A DNA stretch of 64,000 bases from positions 62,572-126,571 of the forward strand of contig NZ_BMSK01000016.1 in assembly GCF_014649115.1 (NCBI RefSeq), written 5' to 3'. The translations under genes were made by a program, and so were the position numbers. Under the pieces are notes generated by a model, which was not told where the DNA came from, made no database searches, and worked only from the letters and a program-made list of their open reading frames with translations. The stretch comes from Streptomyces eurythermus (GTDB lineage: Bacteria > Actinomycetota > Actinomycetes > Streptomycetales > Streptomycetaceae). Shown piece by piece: positions 1-8,871 of the stretch (positions are counted from its first letter, which is position 1; every line of letters begins with the position of its first letter).

Positions 1-641
1 CCGGTGTTCATGTAGAAGTTCATGGTCTGCTGCTCGGCGGACATGACCGTCAGCGCGTGCAGCTTCGACAGCGGGCTCGTGGCCGCCTTGTCGTAGGGGT
101 CGCGGACGTTGTCGTACGGGTCGCGGTGATGGAACTTCGTGGGCCGGCCCGGCATGACCTCGGTGAGGTTGTCGACGATCGACTCGGCCTTGCGGTGCTC
201 GATCATCTCGTACAGGTTCGCGTACCGGTACAGGTGGTCGAAGTCCTCCAAGACCCCGAACTCGTACGCCTGCTTCAGATACGGATCCGGCTCCATCCGC
301 GCCACCCACGCCGTCAGGTCCACCGCGATCTGCTCGTAGGCGATGGTCGTCTCCAGCACCGAGGACACGCCGGGCAGCAGCCAGTTGACGACCTTCTGCT
401 GCTGGGCCTCGATGTAGCGGGTCCGGGCCAGCTGCCGCTTCACCTCGGGGTCGGCGGTGTTGCGGGCGAGCTGGTGGCTGAAGAGGATCGCCTCCGCCTC
501 GATGCCGTTCATGGTGATGACGCGGCACCGGGTGTACGGGTCACAGCGGTCGGGGTCGATCGGCCGCACGTCCAGCTCACGCCAGTTGCGCAGCTGACGG
601 TCCAGCGGGATGCCCCGCTGCTCCAGGAGGTTGAAGGTCAT
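1..641 (-). CDS. Conserved hypothetical protein, C-terminus cut by window edge
   Basis: A partial reading frame of 213 complete codons starts at an ATG preceded by AGGAG at good spacing and runs off the left edge without a stop. The protein begins MTFNLLEQRGIPLDRQLRNW. It is strongly helical, with an EAEAILFSH segment, an EAQQQKVVNW segment and an ETTIAYEQIAVDL segment, and later an acidic/His-rich stretch. The spaced Glu and His residues in long helices recall ferritin-like diiron folds, but I do not recognise the family, so that is only a suggestion. No signal peptide or membrane segment is visible. It is divergent from the DUF2071 gene. Confidence 0.75.
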   Translation of the reverse strand, partial: MTFNLLEQRGIPLDRQLRNWRELDVRPIDPDRCDPYTRCRVITMNGIEAEAILFSHQLARNTADPEVKRQLARTRYIEAQQQKVVNWLLPGVSSVLETTIAYEQIAVDLTAWVARMEPDPYLKQAYEFGVLEDFDHLYRYANLYEMIEHRKAESIVDNLTEVMPGRPTKFHHRDPYDNVRDPYDKAATSPLSKLHALTVMSAEQQTMNFYMNT

Positions 642-869
642 GGAGGCCACTCCTGTGACGATTCGGGGGCGGGGGGTACCCCCGTCGCCGCACCGGAGAT
701 GAGCGCCAGGGTCCACCGCTCATGTTTCGGTCGCGCCCCCCGCCCGGCCACCGCCCACGCCCGGACGGCCGGAGGCTTCCTCCCTTCGTGCGCGTCACTG
801 GGCTGTTCGCCCCGGCCGCGTCCGGCCCGCCATCTGTTTCCGCCGCGCGGGCGAGGGGACCCGGGCCGC

Positions 870-1589
870 GTGGCGGCGTACGGAGCGGAACAGCGGGTGC
901 GGCTGCCCGCGCTGTGTGCGGGCTGGATGACGCAGACGTTCGTCCACTGGGCGTATCCGGCCCGGGCGGTGCGGGCGCTGGTGCCGGAGCCGTTGGTGGT
1001 GGAGGAGTACGAGGGCAGCGCCTGGGTGGGTTTCACCCCGTTCGTGATGACGGACGTACGCCCGCCCGGCGTGCCGTCCGCGCTGCCCGGCCTTCCCTCC
1101 TTCGCGGAGACCAATCTGCGGACCTACGTCCGGCACCCGAACGGCCGGGACGGGCTGTGGTTCCTCTCCCTGGAGGTCGCCTGCCCGGTCATGCTCGCGG
1201 CGCGGGCGATCGGCGCGCCGTACCACCCCGGTGTCCTGGAGGTCACCCGGAGCGGGGAGACCGTCCGCTACCTGGGCCGCAGGCGCCGGGGCCGGGCCTC
1301 GTACCGGCTGGTAGCGCGCCCCGGTGCCCCTCTCGAGCGGCCCACCGAGCGGGACCTCTGGCTGACCTCACGCTGGCGGGCGTACACCCGGCGGCTGGGC
1401 CTGCTGTGGGAGACGCCCGTGGAACACGAGCCCTGGCCGCTGGCCGGCGCCGCCGTCGGGGAACTGGAGGAGAACCTGACCACCGAGGCGGGTCTGCCGA
1501 CCCCCACCGGCGAGCCCGTCGTGCACTTCTCGGACGGAGTCAGGCATGTGCGGATGGGTGTCTCGGTGCCCTGCTCGCGGACGCCCTGA
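870..1589 (+). CDS. DUF2071 / YqjF family protein
   Basis: A protein of about 239 residues of the YqjF (DUF2071) family, whose biochemical role is unknown. Family hallmarks visible are the opening MTQTFVHWAYPARAVRALVP, the WVGFTPFVMTDVRPPGVP segment, the TNLRTYV motif and GLWFLSLEVACP. The frame stays open far upstream to base 57, but that part lies antisense to the divergent gene and lacks family similarity. I therefore chose the GTG at 870, which follows a GAGGGG stretch and gives the usual family length of about 240. It overlaps the next gene by 44 bases, suggesting co-transcription. Confidence 0.8.
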   Translation: MAAYGAEQRVRLPALCAGWMTQTFVHWAYPARAVRALVPEPLVVEEYEGSAWVGFTPFVMTDVRPPGVPSALPGLPSFAETNLRTYVRHPNGRDGLWFLSLEVACPVMLAARAIGAPYHPGVLEVTRSGETVRYLGRRRRGRASYRLVARPGAPLERPTERDLWLTSRWRAYTRRLGLLWETPVEHEPWPLAGAAVGELEENLTTEAGLPTPTGEPVVHFSDGVRHVRMGVSVPCSRTP

Positions 1590-2220
1590 GTCCGGGGGAG
1601 CCCCCCGGCGCCGGCGAACGCTCCGCTTCGAGGGCTGGATCGCGGGCCTGGGCACGACCTCCGGCACCCGGGTCGTGCTCGGCCACTGGCAGCGGTCGCC
1701 GTTCGGCCCGTTCAGCGACGTGATGCTGGAGCGGCCGGACGGCGAACGGCTGCTGCTCGCGCCCACACGGGAGACGGCGAAGTTCATCGACGGCACCTAC
1801 GTCTTCGACACCGTACGCGTCGTCCCGGTGCGGGTCGGCGTGGCGGACGGCGTCTGGACCGTAGCCGCGGGCCCGCTGCGGCTGCGCTTCGTCACCGGGC
1901 GGCGCCGGCCGCTGGGCGTGCTGCTGCGGGCCGTACCCGCCGCGCTCGCCCGCCGCCCCGCGTGGAGCGCGCTCACCGACGGCCCGGCCCGGCTGCTGCT
2001 GCCCGGCGTCCGCACCCGGGGCAGCGCCGGGGCGGGCCGCCGCGAGTGGTACGGCGCCCGGGACCTGCGCGCGGTCCGCGCGCTCACCGCGTCCCTCGAC
2101 GGCGCCGGCCTCGGCGCCCTCGCCCCGGTCGACCCGCCCGTCCGCTTCGGGTTCGGGTCGGTGCCGAGCCGGCCGTCGCTCACCCGGGTCACCACGACCG
2201 TAAGGCTCGGGGCCGGGTGA
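1546..2220 (+). CDS. Conserved hypothetical protein
   Basis: A 224-residue protein of unknown function. Recognisable conserved-looking stretches are RFEGWIAGLGTTSGTRVVLG, WQRSPFGPFSDVMLE and ETAKFIDGTYVFDTVRV, in a mostly beta-strand pattern without signal peptide or membrane helices. The ATG at 1546 has GGAG about eight bases upstream and lies inside the end of the DUF2071 gene; the GTG at 1558 is an alternative start. The first 25 residues are Arg/Pro-rich and look unlike the rest, so the start is the uncertain part. Close overlap with the DUF2071 gene suggests a functional pair, but no activity can be assigned. Confidence 0.65.
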   Translation: MCGWVSRCPARGRPESGGAPRRRRTLRFEGWIAGLGTTSGTRVVLGHWQRSPFGPFSDVMLERPDGERLLLAPTRETAKFIDGTYVFDTVRVVPVRVGVADGVWTVAAGPLRLRFVTGRRRPLGVLLRAVPAALARRPAWSALTDGPARLLLPGVRTRGSAGAGRREWYGARDLRAVRALTASLDGAGLGALAPVDPPVRFGFGSVPSRPSLTRVTTTVRLGAG

Positions 2221-2267
2221 GCGGCACCGGCCGGGGTACCCGCCCCGCCCCGTGGAGGGAGGCTCAC

Positions 2268-2666
2268 ATGGCCAGGACGCCGGACCGGGAGCCCGGGCGC
2301 GGTGTGGCGGTGGCGCACGGCGCCTTCAACGTGGTGGGCGGGCTGTGGCCGCTGGTGCACCTGCGCAGCTTCGAGTGGGTCTTCGGGCCGAAGACCGATG
2401 TGTGGCTCCGGATGACGACGGGCGGGCTGCTGGCCTCCGCCGGCCTCGCCCAGCCGGCGGCGGCGGCCGGCCCCGGCGGGCCGGCCCATGCCCGCCGCGT
2501 CGGCCTGGGCACGGCGCTGACCCTGCCGGCCGTCGATCTCGCCTACGTGCCCCGGGGCCGCATCCGCCCGACGTACCTCCTCGACGCCGTGATGCAGACG
2601 GGCTGGATCACCGCCTGGCTGCGCACGAGCGCCCGGCCCGCCGCGCGGGCCGGGGCGGCGCGGTAG
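2268..2666 (+). CDS. Small putative membrane protein
   Basis: A 132-residue protein starting at an ATG right after a strong GGAGGGAGG ribosome site. It contains short hydrophobic segments (GAFNVVGGLWPLVHL, LLASAGLAQPAAAA, LGTALTLPAVDLAYV and YLLDAVMQTGWITAWL) consistent with three or four short membrane helices, and an Arg/Ala-rich tail. I do not recognise the family beyond its resemblance to small uncharacterised actinobacterial membrane proteins. The stop codon lies within a 17-base tandem duplication, so the extreme C-terminus may be recent. Confidence 0.65.
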   Translation: MARTPDREPGRGVAVAHGAFNVVGGLWPLVHLRSFEWVFGPKTDVWLRMTTGGLLASAGLAQPAAAAGPGGPAHARRVGLGTALTLPAVDLAYVPRGRIRPTYLLDAVMQTGWITAWLRTSARPAARAGAAR

Positions 2667-2694
2667 ACGTGCCGGCGCGGTAGACGTGCCGGCG
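2661..2694. repeat. 17-bp perfect tandem duplication
   Basis: The 17-mer CGGTAGACGTGCCGGCG occurs twice head to tail (2661-2677 and 2678-2694). The first copy contains the stop codon of the preceding small membrane protein. It looks like replication slippage rather than a functional site. Confidence 0.8.
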
Positions 2695-2713
2695 CGCCGC
2701 CGGGTGCCGTGGG

Positions 2714-2960
2714 TCAGCCGATGCCCTCCGTCGTCAGGAGGTGGGACGCGGTGATCGCCGGCTCGCGCAGCCGGTCCTGCGGCCGCCGGGACGCCGGGCC
2801 GGACACTCCGAGGGCGGCCACGACCCGGCCGTGCCGGCGCACCGGCACCGCGGCGCGGCACGGTCCGGGCTGGTGGTCGGCCCACGCCTCCGGTTGCTCA
2901 CGGGAGCCGGCAAGCCGGCGGGACCAGGCAGAAGCTGCCCTCGCTCACCGGCCTGCGGTG
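2714..2960 (-). pseudogene. C-terminal remnant of an IclR-family regulator
   Basis: Read on the minus strand this stretch encodes a short tail with PGPCRAAVPVRRHGRVVAAL, then GVSGPASR, then RLREPAITASHLL and a stop. This matches the pattern at the end of the IclR effector-binding domain (an AAPVRD-like strand, then LSVSGP, then a last helix). No HTH region or upstream effector domain is present: only about 80 residues remain before the frame loses similarity. It sits downstream of the sugar ABC operon on the same strand and is probably a deletion relic. Confidence 0.5.
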
Positions 2961-2980
2961 CCGCACCCCCCTGACGCGGA

Positions 2981-3823
2981 TCACTTGGTCGCGCCTTGGG
3001 CGAAGCCGTTGTAGATGTAGCGCTGGAGGAACAGGAAGACGACGAGGGTCGGCACGATGACGAGGATCGTGCCGGCCGAGATGTTCTCCCAGTGCGCCCC
3101 GAACGGGCCCTTGAAGCGGAACAGGGCCGTGGAGATGGTGCCGAGGTCCTCGGACGGCATGTACAGGAAGGGGATGTAGAAGTCGTTGTACACGGTGATC
3201 CCCTTGATGATGACGACCGTGGCGATCGCCGGTTTCAGCAGGGGAAGGATGATCTTCCAGTAGATGGTGAGGGAGTTGGCCCCGTCCAGCCGCGCCGCCT
3301 CGTCCAGCGACACCGGGATGCCGCGGATGAACTGCAGGAAGATGTAGATCGAGACGATGTCCGTGCCCATGTAGAGCAGGACGGGCGCCCAGATGGTGTT
3401 GAACAGCCCGAAGCTGTTGACCACTTGGAAGGTCGCCACCTGGGTGGTGACCCCGGGCACCAGGGTGGCGATCAGGAACAGCGCCATCACCGGCTTCTTC
3501 AGCCGGAAGCGGAAACGGTCGATGGCGTACGCGGTCATCGACCCGACGATCACCGTGCCGGTGATGGAGAACAGCAGGATGACGGACGTGTTGACGAAGG
3601 CGGACAGCATCTTGCCCTCGTTGAACGCCGTCACGTAGTTGCCGAAGTTCAGCCAGTCGCCCGGCAGCGACAGCGCACCGCCGTCCGCGACCTCCTCGGA
3701 GGTCTTCAGCGAGGTCAGGAAGACGACGGCGAGCGGAACAAGCACCACCAGCGAGGCGACGATCAGCGACAGATAGGTCAGCGCGGGGCCGGTCCGGCGG
3801 CGGGCGGGCAGGGGCGTGGTCAT
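2981..3823 (-). CDS. Carbohydrate ABC transporter permease (MalG type)
   Basis: A 280-residue inner-membrane permease of the MalG/CUT1 family. It has an N-terminal helix (LTYLSLIVASLVVLVPLAVVF), about six membrane segments, and the cytoplasmic EAA loop DEAARLDGANSLTIYWKIILPLLKP that docks the ATPase. I set the start at the ATG that overlaps the stop of the upstream permease gene by four bases; the longer upstream open frame is antisense noise. It is the last gene of the binding protein-permease-permease operon. No ATPase is encoded here, as is usual in Streptomyces sugar importers served by the shared ATPase MsiK. Context suggests mannan oligosaccharides. Confidence 0.93.
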   Translation of the reverse strand: MTTPLPARRRTGPALTYLSLIVASLVVLVPLAVVFLTSLKTSEEVADGGALSLPGDWLNFGNYVTAFNEGKMLSAFVNTSVILLFSITGTVIVGSMTAYAIDRFRFRLKKPVMALFLIATLVPGVTTQVATFQVVNSFGLFNTIWAPVLLYMGTDIVSIYIFLQFIRGIPVSLDEAARLDGANSLTIYWKIILPLLKPAIATVVIIKGITVYNDFYIPFLYMPSEDLGTISTALFRFKGPFGAHWENISAGTILVIVPTLVVFLFLQRYIYNGFAQGATK

Positions 3824-4779
3824 ACGAGGTCCACCTTCTCGTCGGGCACGAGGCGGCGCTGGATCCAGGTGATCAGCAGGATGATCAGGAGCAGGACGAC
3901 GGCGGCGGCCGAGGCCAGACCGGTCTTGTTGAACTGGAAGGCGAGCTTGACCGTCTGGATGACGAACGTCGTCGTGCCGGTCGCGCCGCCGGTCATGATG
4001 TAGGGGATCTCGAACACCGACAGCGAGCCGGAGACGGCCAGGATGACGCTCAGGCTGACCACCGGCCGGATGCTCGGGGCGATGATGTGCCGGAACTGCT
4101 GCCGGCGCGAGGCCCCGTCGAGCTGGGCGGCCTCGTACAGTTCCCCCGGGATGGACTGGATCGCGCCGAGGAACAGCACGAAGTTCAGTCCGGTGAACCG
4201 CCAGACGGACACCCCGGCCAGGGAGGTGTTGGCCGACTCGGGATCGCCGAGCCAGGCGTGGTCGGAGCCGGCGCCGAACCAGGACAGCACCGAGTCGAGC
4301 GTGCCGCCGTCCTGGAAGAAGTACAGGAAGACGAAGCCGATCGCCACGCCGTTGATCAGGTAGGGGAAGAACAGGATCCCCTTGAACAGATTGCGGAAGC
4401 GCAGGTCGAAGCTGAGCACGGTCGCGAAGTACAGGGCGATCACGATCTGCACGGCCGAGGCGGCGAGGTAGTAGAAGCTGACGAAGAACACCCGGAACAA
4501 CTCGGGCCGGGTCAGGATCTGCTCGTAGTTGTCGACGCCGGTGAAGCGGCGGTCGGGACTGACGCCGTCCCAGTCGGTGAAGCTGTAGTAGATCATGTTC
4601 CCGACCGGCACATAGGTGAACGTCACCAGCAGGGCCAGGGGAACGGCCAGGAACAGCCAGGGGGTCAGCCGGCGCAGCACCCGGCCGCCCCGGCGGCCGC
4701 CGCCCGGCGTGGGCGCCCCGCCGGGAGCTGCGGTGGCGCGGGGCACCTTGGCGGGTGCCGTACGGGTCGTCTCGGTCAT
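3820..4779 (-). CDS. Carbohydrate ABC transporter permease (MalF type)
   Basis: A 319-residue MalF/CUT1 permease with a short Ala/Arg-rich cytoplasmic leader, a first membrane helix (LFLAVPLALLVTFTYVPVGN), about six helices and the EAA loop YEAAQLDGASRRQQFRHIIA. It lies 39 bases after the solute-binding gene and overlaps the second permease by ATGA, so translation is coupled. Together the two permeases form the channel of a sugar importer. The substrate is inferred from the divergent beta-mannosidase and the nearby mannanase to be manno-oligosaccharides. Confidence 0.93.
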   Translation of the reverse strand: MTETTRTAPAKVPRATAAPGGAPTPGGGRRGGRVLRRLTPWLFLAVPLALLVTFTYVPVGNMIYYSFTDWDGVSPDRRFTGVDNYEQILTRPELFRVFFVSFYYLAASAVQIVIALYFATVLSFDLRFRNLFKGILFFPYLINGVAIGFVFLYFFQDGGTLDSVLSWFGAGSDHAWLGDPESANTSLAGVSVWRFTGLNFVLFLGAIQSIPGELYEAAQLDGASRRQQFRHIIAPSIRPVVSLSVILAVSGSLSVFEIPYIMTGGATGTTTFVIQTVKLAFQFNKTGLASAAAVVLLLIILLITWIQRRLVPDEKVDLV

Positions 4780-4818
4780 CTCGGCCTTCCGTCGTCGCGG
4801 GTGCGGACCCGGCGCGGT

Positions 4819-6153
4819 TCAGGAACCGGCGGTGCGCGCCGCCTCGTTCCACCGCTTGTCCAGGTCCGCGAAGTAGTCGTCGAGGCTGCCGTGCTGCGCG
4901 CCGCGGGCGAGGTCGACCAGCTTCTGGCGGTAGTCGGGCTTGTTCAGTCCGATCTCGGCCGCGTTGTCGATCGCGTTGACCTCACCGGTCTTCGCCTCGG
5001 AGCGCTCCACGAAGGTGACATCGTTGTCAACAAAGTCCTTCAGCGTGCCCGGCATCGCGGCGGACTTCAGGGCCGGGACGGCGCCTTCCGCGGCCGCGTA
5101 ACCGGACTTCTGGGTGAACCAGTCGATCCAGGCGCGTGCCGCCGCCTTGTGCGCGGAGTGGGCGTTGACGGCCTGCTGGTAGTCGGAGGCGAGGACGGCG
5201 CAGTACTTGCCGTCCTTCCGCACGGGGAAGGGCATGAAGCCGATGTCGTCCGGGTCGCCGCCGGCCTTCTTCGCCGCGTCGCGCATCTGGGTGATGGCCC
5301 AGGAGCCGAGCTGCATGGTGGCGACCTTGCCCCGCGCGATCAGGCCCTTGGACGCCTCCCAGTTGGTGGTGTTGGGGTCCTTCTCCGACAGGCCGTCCTT
5401 GACGATGTCGTGGAGCAGGGAGTCGATCGTGTGCAGCTCGCCGCCCTCGCGCCAGGGCGAGACGGCGCCGGCGAGCTTGTCGTTCGCCTCGGCGTCGCAG
5501 GTGACGGAGCCGATGCTGTTGCTCCAGGCGGTCAGCGGCCAGCCGTCCTTGAAGTTCGTGTAGTACGGCAGGGCGTCCGTCTTCGCCCCGACGGCCTTCA
5601 GGTCGGCCAGGAACTCGCCCGGGGTGGCCGGCCAGCCGGTGATGCCGGCCTTCTTCCAGACGGCCTTGTTGTAGACGAAGCCGTTGGCCGTGCCGAACTG
5701 GGCGATGCCGTAGACCTTGCCGCCGACCTCGGTCTTGTCGCCGAACCGGTAGGTGCCGCCCAGTTCGGCGGCGGTGCCGAGGGGTGCGAAGAACTTCGGG
5801 TAGTCGTTCTTGGCCACGGCGGCCGGGATCATCAGGACGTCACCGTAGTCGTCGGTGTTCATCCGGATCCTGACCTCGCCCTCGTAGTCGGTGAGGGCCT
5901 CGAACTTCACCTTCACCTTGGGGTAGACCTTGGTGAACTCCTCGGCGTACCGGGCCATCGTCCCGTTCTGGACCAGGTCGGTGCGGTGGGTGAGGACCTT
6001 GATCGTGCCCGAGGCGTCGGCCGGGTCGGCCGGTGCCTTCGCCGTCTCGCCGGAGACCGTGCCCCCGCCGCCGCATCCCGCGGCGGTCAGCACCGCGGCG
6101 GCCAGCAGTCCACCGCGCCACCGACGCCCCGCGAACGTCGTGTTCTTCCCCAT
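4819..6153 (-). CDS. Sugar ABC transporter solute-binding lipoprotein
   Basis: A 444-residue extracellular sugar-binding lipoprotein of the CUT1 type. It has a twin-Arg-containing basic N-terminus, a hydrophobic stretch and the lipobox LTAAGC with the lipidated Cys at residue 27. The mature part has the expected periplasmic-binding signatures (TIKVLTHRTD near the N-terminus, LGSWAITQMRDAAKKAGG, IGFMPFPV). It is first in the operon with two permeases and divergent from the beta-mannosidase gene. The intergenic region holds two LacI-type half-operators, so induction by mannan breakdown products is likely. Confidence 0.93.
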   Translation of the reverse strand: MGKNTTFAGRRWRGGLLAAAVLTAAGCGGGGTVSGETAKAPADPADASGTIKVLTHRTDLVQNGTMARYAEEFTKVYPKVKVKFEALTDYEGEVRIRMNTDDYGDVLMIPAAVAKNDYPKFFAPLGTAAELGGTYRFGDKTEVGGKVYGIAQFGTANGFVYNKAVWKKAGITGWPATPGEFLADLKAVGAKTDALPYYTNFKDGWPLTAWSNSIGSVTCDAEANDKLAGAVSPWREGGELHTIDSLLHDIVKDGLSEKDPNTTNWEASKGLIARGKVATMQLGSWAITQMRDAAKKAGGDPDDIGFMPFPVRKDGKYCAVLASDYQQAVNAHSAHKAAARAWIDWFTQKSGYAAAEGAVPALKSAAMPGTLKDFVDNDVTFVERSEAKTGEVNAIDNAAEIGLNKPDYRQKLVDLARGAQHGSLDDYFADLDKRWNEAARTAGS

Positions 6154-6221
6154 GTGCCCAGCTCCTCCAGGATTGCGGCTCAGCTCTGTGAGTGGGATGT
6201 CGGCACTATGTCAGCCGCTGG

Positions 6222-6233
6222 TGAACCGGTAAA
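6222..6233. promoter_or_regulatory. Putative LacI-family operator, site 1
   Basis: The sequence TGAACCGGTAAA is centred on CCGG, between the divergent binding-protein gene and beta-mannosidase gene. It resembles two other sites at 6330 and 11542 and the CG-centred symmetry usual for LacI-family operators. Assignment to the LacI regulator encoded at 8868 is inference. Confidence 0.5.
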
Positions 6234-6329
6234 GCTCCGATTTCCAGCGTGATGCGCAATCGTTACCGTTGGTCGAAGTGCGGTCCGTTGGCCTGTGGAT
6301 TCCCTTGCGCCTTATGACGGTTGTGTGGC

Positions 6330-6341
6330 TAGACCGGTTTA
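6330..6341. promoter_or_regulatory. Putative LacI-family operator, site 2
   Basis: TAGACCGGTTTA, the second ACCGGT-centred site in the divergent promoter region, about 80 bases before the beta-mannosidase start. Same core and spacing as the sites at 6222 and 11542. Confidence 0.5.
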
Positions 6342-6420
6342 TAGACAGTCCGCTGTCCGCGCGTTAGGTTGTGCGCCGTTGTCCGTCGACCGGCCTGAGT
6401 CAGGCGATAGGAGCCGCACC

Positions 6421-8871
6421 ATGAAGGACGTCACCCAGCTCACCGAGGGCTGGAGCCTGCGCCACGGGGAGGAGCTGCTGGAAGCCCGGGTGCCCGGCTG
6501 CGTCCACACCGATCTCCTCGCCGCCGGCGCCATTCCGGACCCCTTCGTCGCCCGCAACGAGACGGACGTCGCCTGGGTGGGCCGCCGCGCCTGGACCTAC
6601 GTCCGCCGGCTCGGCCACGACAGCGGCCACGAGCGCACCGACCTCGTCTTCGACGGCCTCGACACGGCCGCGCACCTCACCCTCGCGGGCCGCCCCCTCG
6701 GCACCACCCGCAACATGCACCGCACCTACCGCTTCGACGTCACCGGACGCACCGGCGACCTGGAGATCCGCTTCGCCTCCGCCTACGACGAGGCGGCGGC
6801 CGTCCGCGCGGTGACGGGGGAGCGGCCCAACGTCTATCCCGAACCCTTCCAGTACATCCGCAAGATGGCGTGCGGCTTCGGCTGGGATTGGGGGCCCACC
6901 CTGGTGACCGCGGGCATCTGGCGGCCGGTCCGGCTGGAGCACTGGTCCACCGCCCGCCTGGCCGAGGTGCGGCCCCAGGTCACCGTGGCCGAGGGCACCG
7001 GCCGCGTCGAGGTGCGGCTGCGCGTCGAGCGCACCGAGCGGGGACGGGACCGGCGCCTGCGCGTCACGGCGGAGGCGGCCGACGTCCGGACCGAGGCCGA
7101 ACTCACCGGCGACGAGACGGTCCTGAGCCTGGACGTCCCCGACCCGCGCCTGTGGTGGCCGCGCGGATACGGCGAACAGCCCCTGTACGACCTCGGACTC
7201 ACCCTGAGCGACGACAGCGGCCCGCTCGACACCTGGCACCGCCGGATCGGCTTCCGCACGATCGAACTGGACCGCTCCGCCGACGCCCACGGCACCGGCT
7301 TCACCCTGGTCGTCAACGGCGTACGGGTCTTCGCGCGGGGCGTCAACTGGATCCCCGACGACGCCTTCCCCTCCCGGATCACCCCCGAGCGCTACCGCAC
7401 CCGCCTCACCCAGGCCGCGGACGCGGGGATCGACCTGGTCCGGGTGTGGGGCGGCGGCATCTACGAGGACGAGGCGTTCTACGACGCCTGCGACGAGCTG
7501 GGCCTGATGGTCTGGCAGGACTTCCTCTTCGCCTGCGCCGCCTACCCGGAGGAACAGCCGCTGCGCGGGGAGATCGAGGCCGAGGCGCGCGACAACGTTG
7601 TCCGGCTGATGCCGCACCCCTCGCTGGTGCTGTGGAACGGCAACAACGAGAACCTGTGGGGCTTCCGGGACTGGGACTGGGAGGGCCCGCTCGCCGGGGA
7701 CTCCTGGGGCGAGGGCTACTACCTGGGCCTGCTGCCCCGTATCGTCGCCGAACTCGACCCCACCCGCCCCTACACCGCGGGCAGCCCCTGGTCCGGCTCC
7801 TGGGACCACCACCCCAACGACCCCGCCCACGGCACCCACCACTCCTGGGAGGTGTGGAACCGCCAGGACTACGCCGAGTACCGGGCGAGCGTGCCCCGCT
7901 TCGTCGCCGAGTTCGGCTGGCAGGCACCGCCCGCCCTGGCCACCCTGCGCCGCGCGCTGCCCGGCGAGGTCCTCGCGCCCGACTCCCCGGGCATGCTCCA
8001 CCACCAGAAGGCCGAGGACGGCAACGGCAAGCTGAACCGCGGTGTCGCCCGCCACTTCCCGCTGCCCGAGGACGACTTCGACCGCTGGCACTACCTGACC
8101 CAGCTCGTACAGGCCCGCGCCGTCGCCGCCGGCATCGAACACTGGCGCTCCCACTGGCCGGTGTGCGCCGGCACGGTCGTCTGGCAGCTCAACGACTGCT
8201 GGCCGGTGACCTCCTGGGCCGCCATCGACGGCGACGGCCGCCCCAAGCCGCTCTACCACGAGCTGCGCCGCGTCTACGCCGACCGGCTGCTCACCCTGCG
8301 CCCGGACCCCGAGGGCCCGGACCCCGACGGCCTGGTGCTCGCCGCGGTCAACCAGGCCGCCACGCCCTGGCGGCCGGCGGTGACCCTGCGACGGGTCGAC
8401 GCCGACGGCACCACGCTCGCCGAAGCCGTGGTCGAGCCGGCCGCGCACCCCCGTTCCGTCGCCCGGATCCCGGTCCCCGAGCACCTCGTACCGGACCCGC
8501 GGACCGGCAGGGAGTTCCTGGTCGCGGACGCCGAGGAGGCCCCCCGCCCGGACGGGGCCGGGAGCGGGGAAGGGCTGCGCGCACTGCACTTCCCCGTCCC
8601 CGACAAGGACTTCGCCTACCCCCGCCCCCGCTACGACGTCACCCTGGAGCCCGTGCCCGGACCGGGGGATAGAGTCGACGTCGTGGTGAGCGCCCAGACC
8701 CTCGTCAGAGACCTTCTGCTCCAGCCCGACCGGCTGGGCCCGGACGCCGTCTGCGACCGCGGCCGGCAGACCCTCCTGCCCGGTGAGCGCACACGTATCC
8801 GGGTCGAGGGCTGCGGCCCGGTCACCGTGGACGCCGTCGAGGCCGCCCTGTTCTGCGTGGACCTCGGGTGA
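6421..8871 (+). CDS. Beta-mannosidase, GH2 family
   Basis: An 816-residue cytoplasmic glycoside hydrolase that removes beta-mannosyl residues from imported manno-oligosaccharides. The domain order is typical: jelly-roll with the early VPGCVHTDLL motif, MACGFGWDWGP near residue 160, an Ig-like middle domain, then the TIM barrel with WNGNNEN (acid/base Glu410) and FVAEFGW (nucleophile Glu497). The start ATG follows GATAGGAG; an in-frame upstream extension to 6295 lacks similarity. No signal peptide is present. It is the first gene of the plus-strand unit with the LacI regulator. Family length (about 820) is normal. Confidence 0.95.
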   Translation: MKDVTQLTEGWSLRHGEELLEARVPGCVHTDLLAAGAIPDPFVARNETDVAWVGRRAWTYVRRLGHDSGHERTDLVFDGLDTAAHLTLAGRPLGTTRNMHRTYRFDVTGRTGDLEIRFASAYDEAAAVRAVTGERPNVYPEPFQYIRKMACGFGWDWGPTLVTAGIWRPVRLEHWSTARLAEVRPQVTVAEGTGRVEVRLRVERTERGRDRRLRVTAEAADVRTEAELTGDETVLSLDVPDPRLWWPRGYGEQPLYDLGLTLSDDSGPLDTWHRRIGFRTIELDRSADAHGTGFTLVVNGVRVFARGVNWIPDDAFPSRITPERYRTRLTQAADAGIDLVRVWGGGIYEDEAFYDACDELGLMVWQDFLFACAAYPEEQPLRGEIEAEARDNVVRLMPHPSLVLWNGNNENLWGFRDWDWEGPLAGDSWGEGYYLGLLPRIVAELDPTRPYTAGSPWSGSWDHHPNDPAHGTHHSWEVWNRQDYAEYRASVPRFVAEFGWQAPPALATLRRALPGEVLAPDSPGMLHHQKAEDGNGKLNRGVARHFPLPEDDFDRWHYLTQLVQARAVAAGIEHWRSHWPVCAGTVVWQLNDCWPVTSWAAIDGDGRPKPLYHELRRVYADRLLTLRPDPEGPDPDGLVLAAVNQAATPWRPAVTLRRVDADGTTLAEAVVEPAAHPRSVARIPVPEHLVPDPRTGREFLVADAEEAPRPDGAGSGEGLRALHFPVPDKDFAYPRPRYDVTLEPVPGPGDRVDVVVSAQTLVRDLLLQPDRLGPDAVCDRGRQTLLPGERTRIRVEGCGPVTVDAVEAALFCVDLG

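Noticed and set aside
57..869. Upstream extension of the DUF2071 reading frame on the plus strand
   Set aside because: It runs antisense to the well-supported minus-strand gene, has a repetitive Val/Arg-rich composition and no family similarity.
4087..6252. Long plus-strand frame opposite the importer genes
   Set aside because: Antisense to a lipoprotein and permease genes with clear motifs; composition typical of a shadow frame.
6250..6262. Possible LacI operator around GCAATCGTTAC
   Set aside because: The two halves are not symmetric, and the ACCGGT sites are better supported by recurrence.
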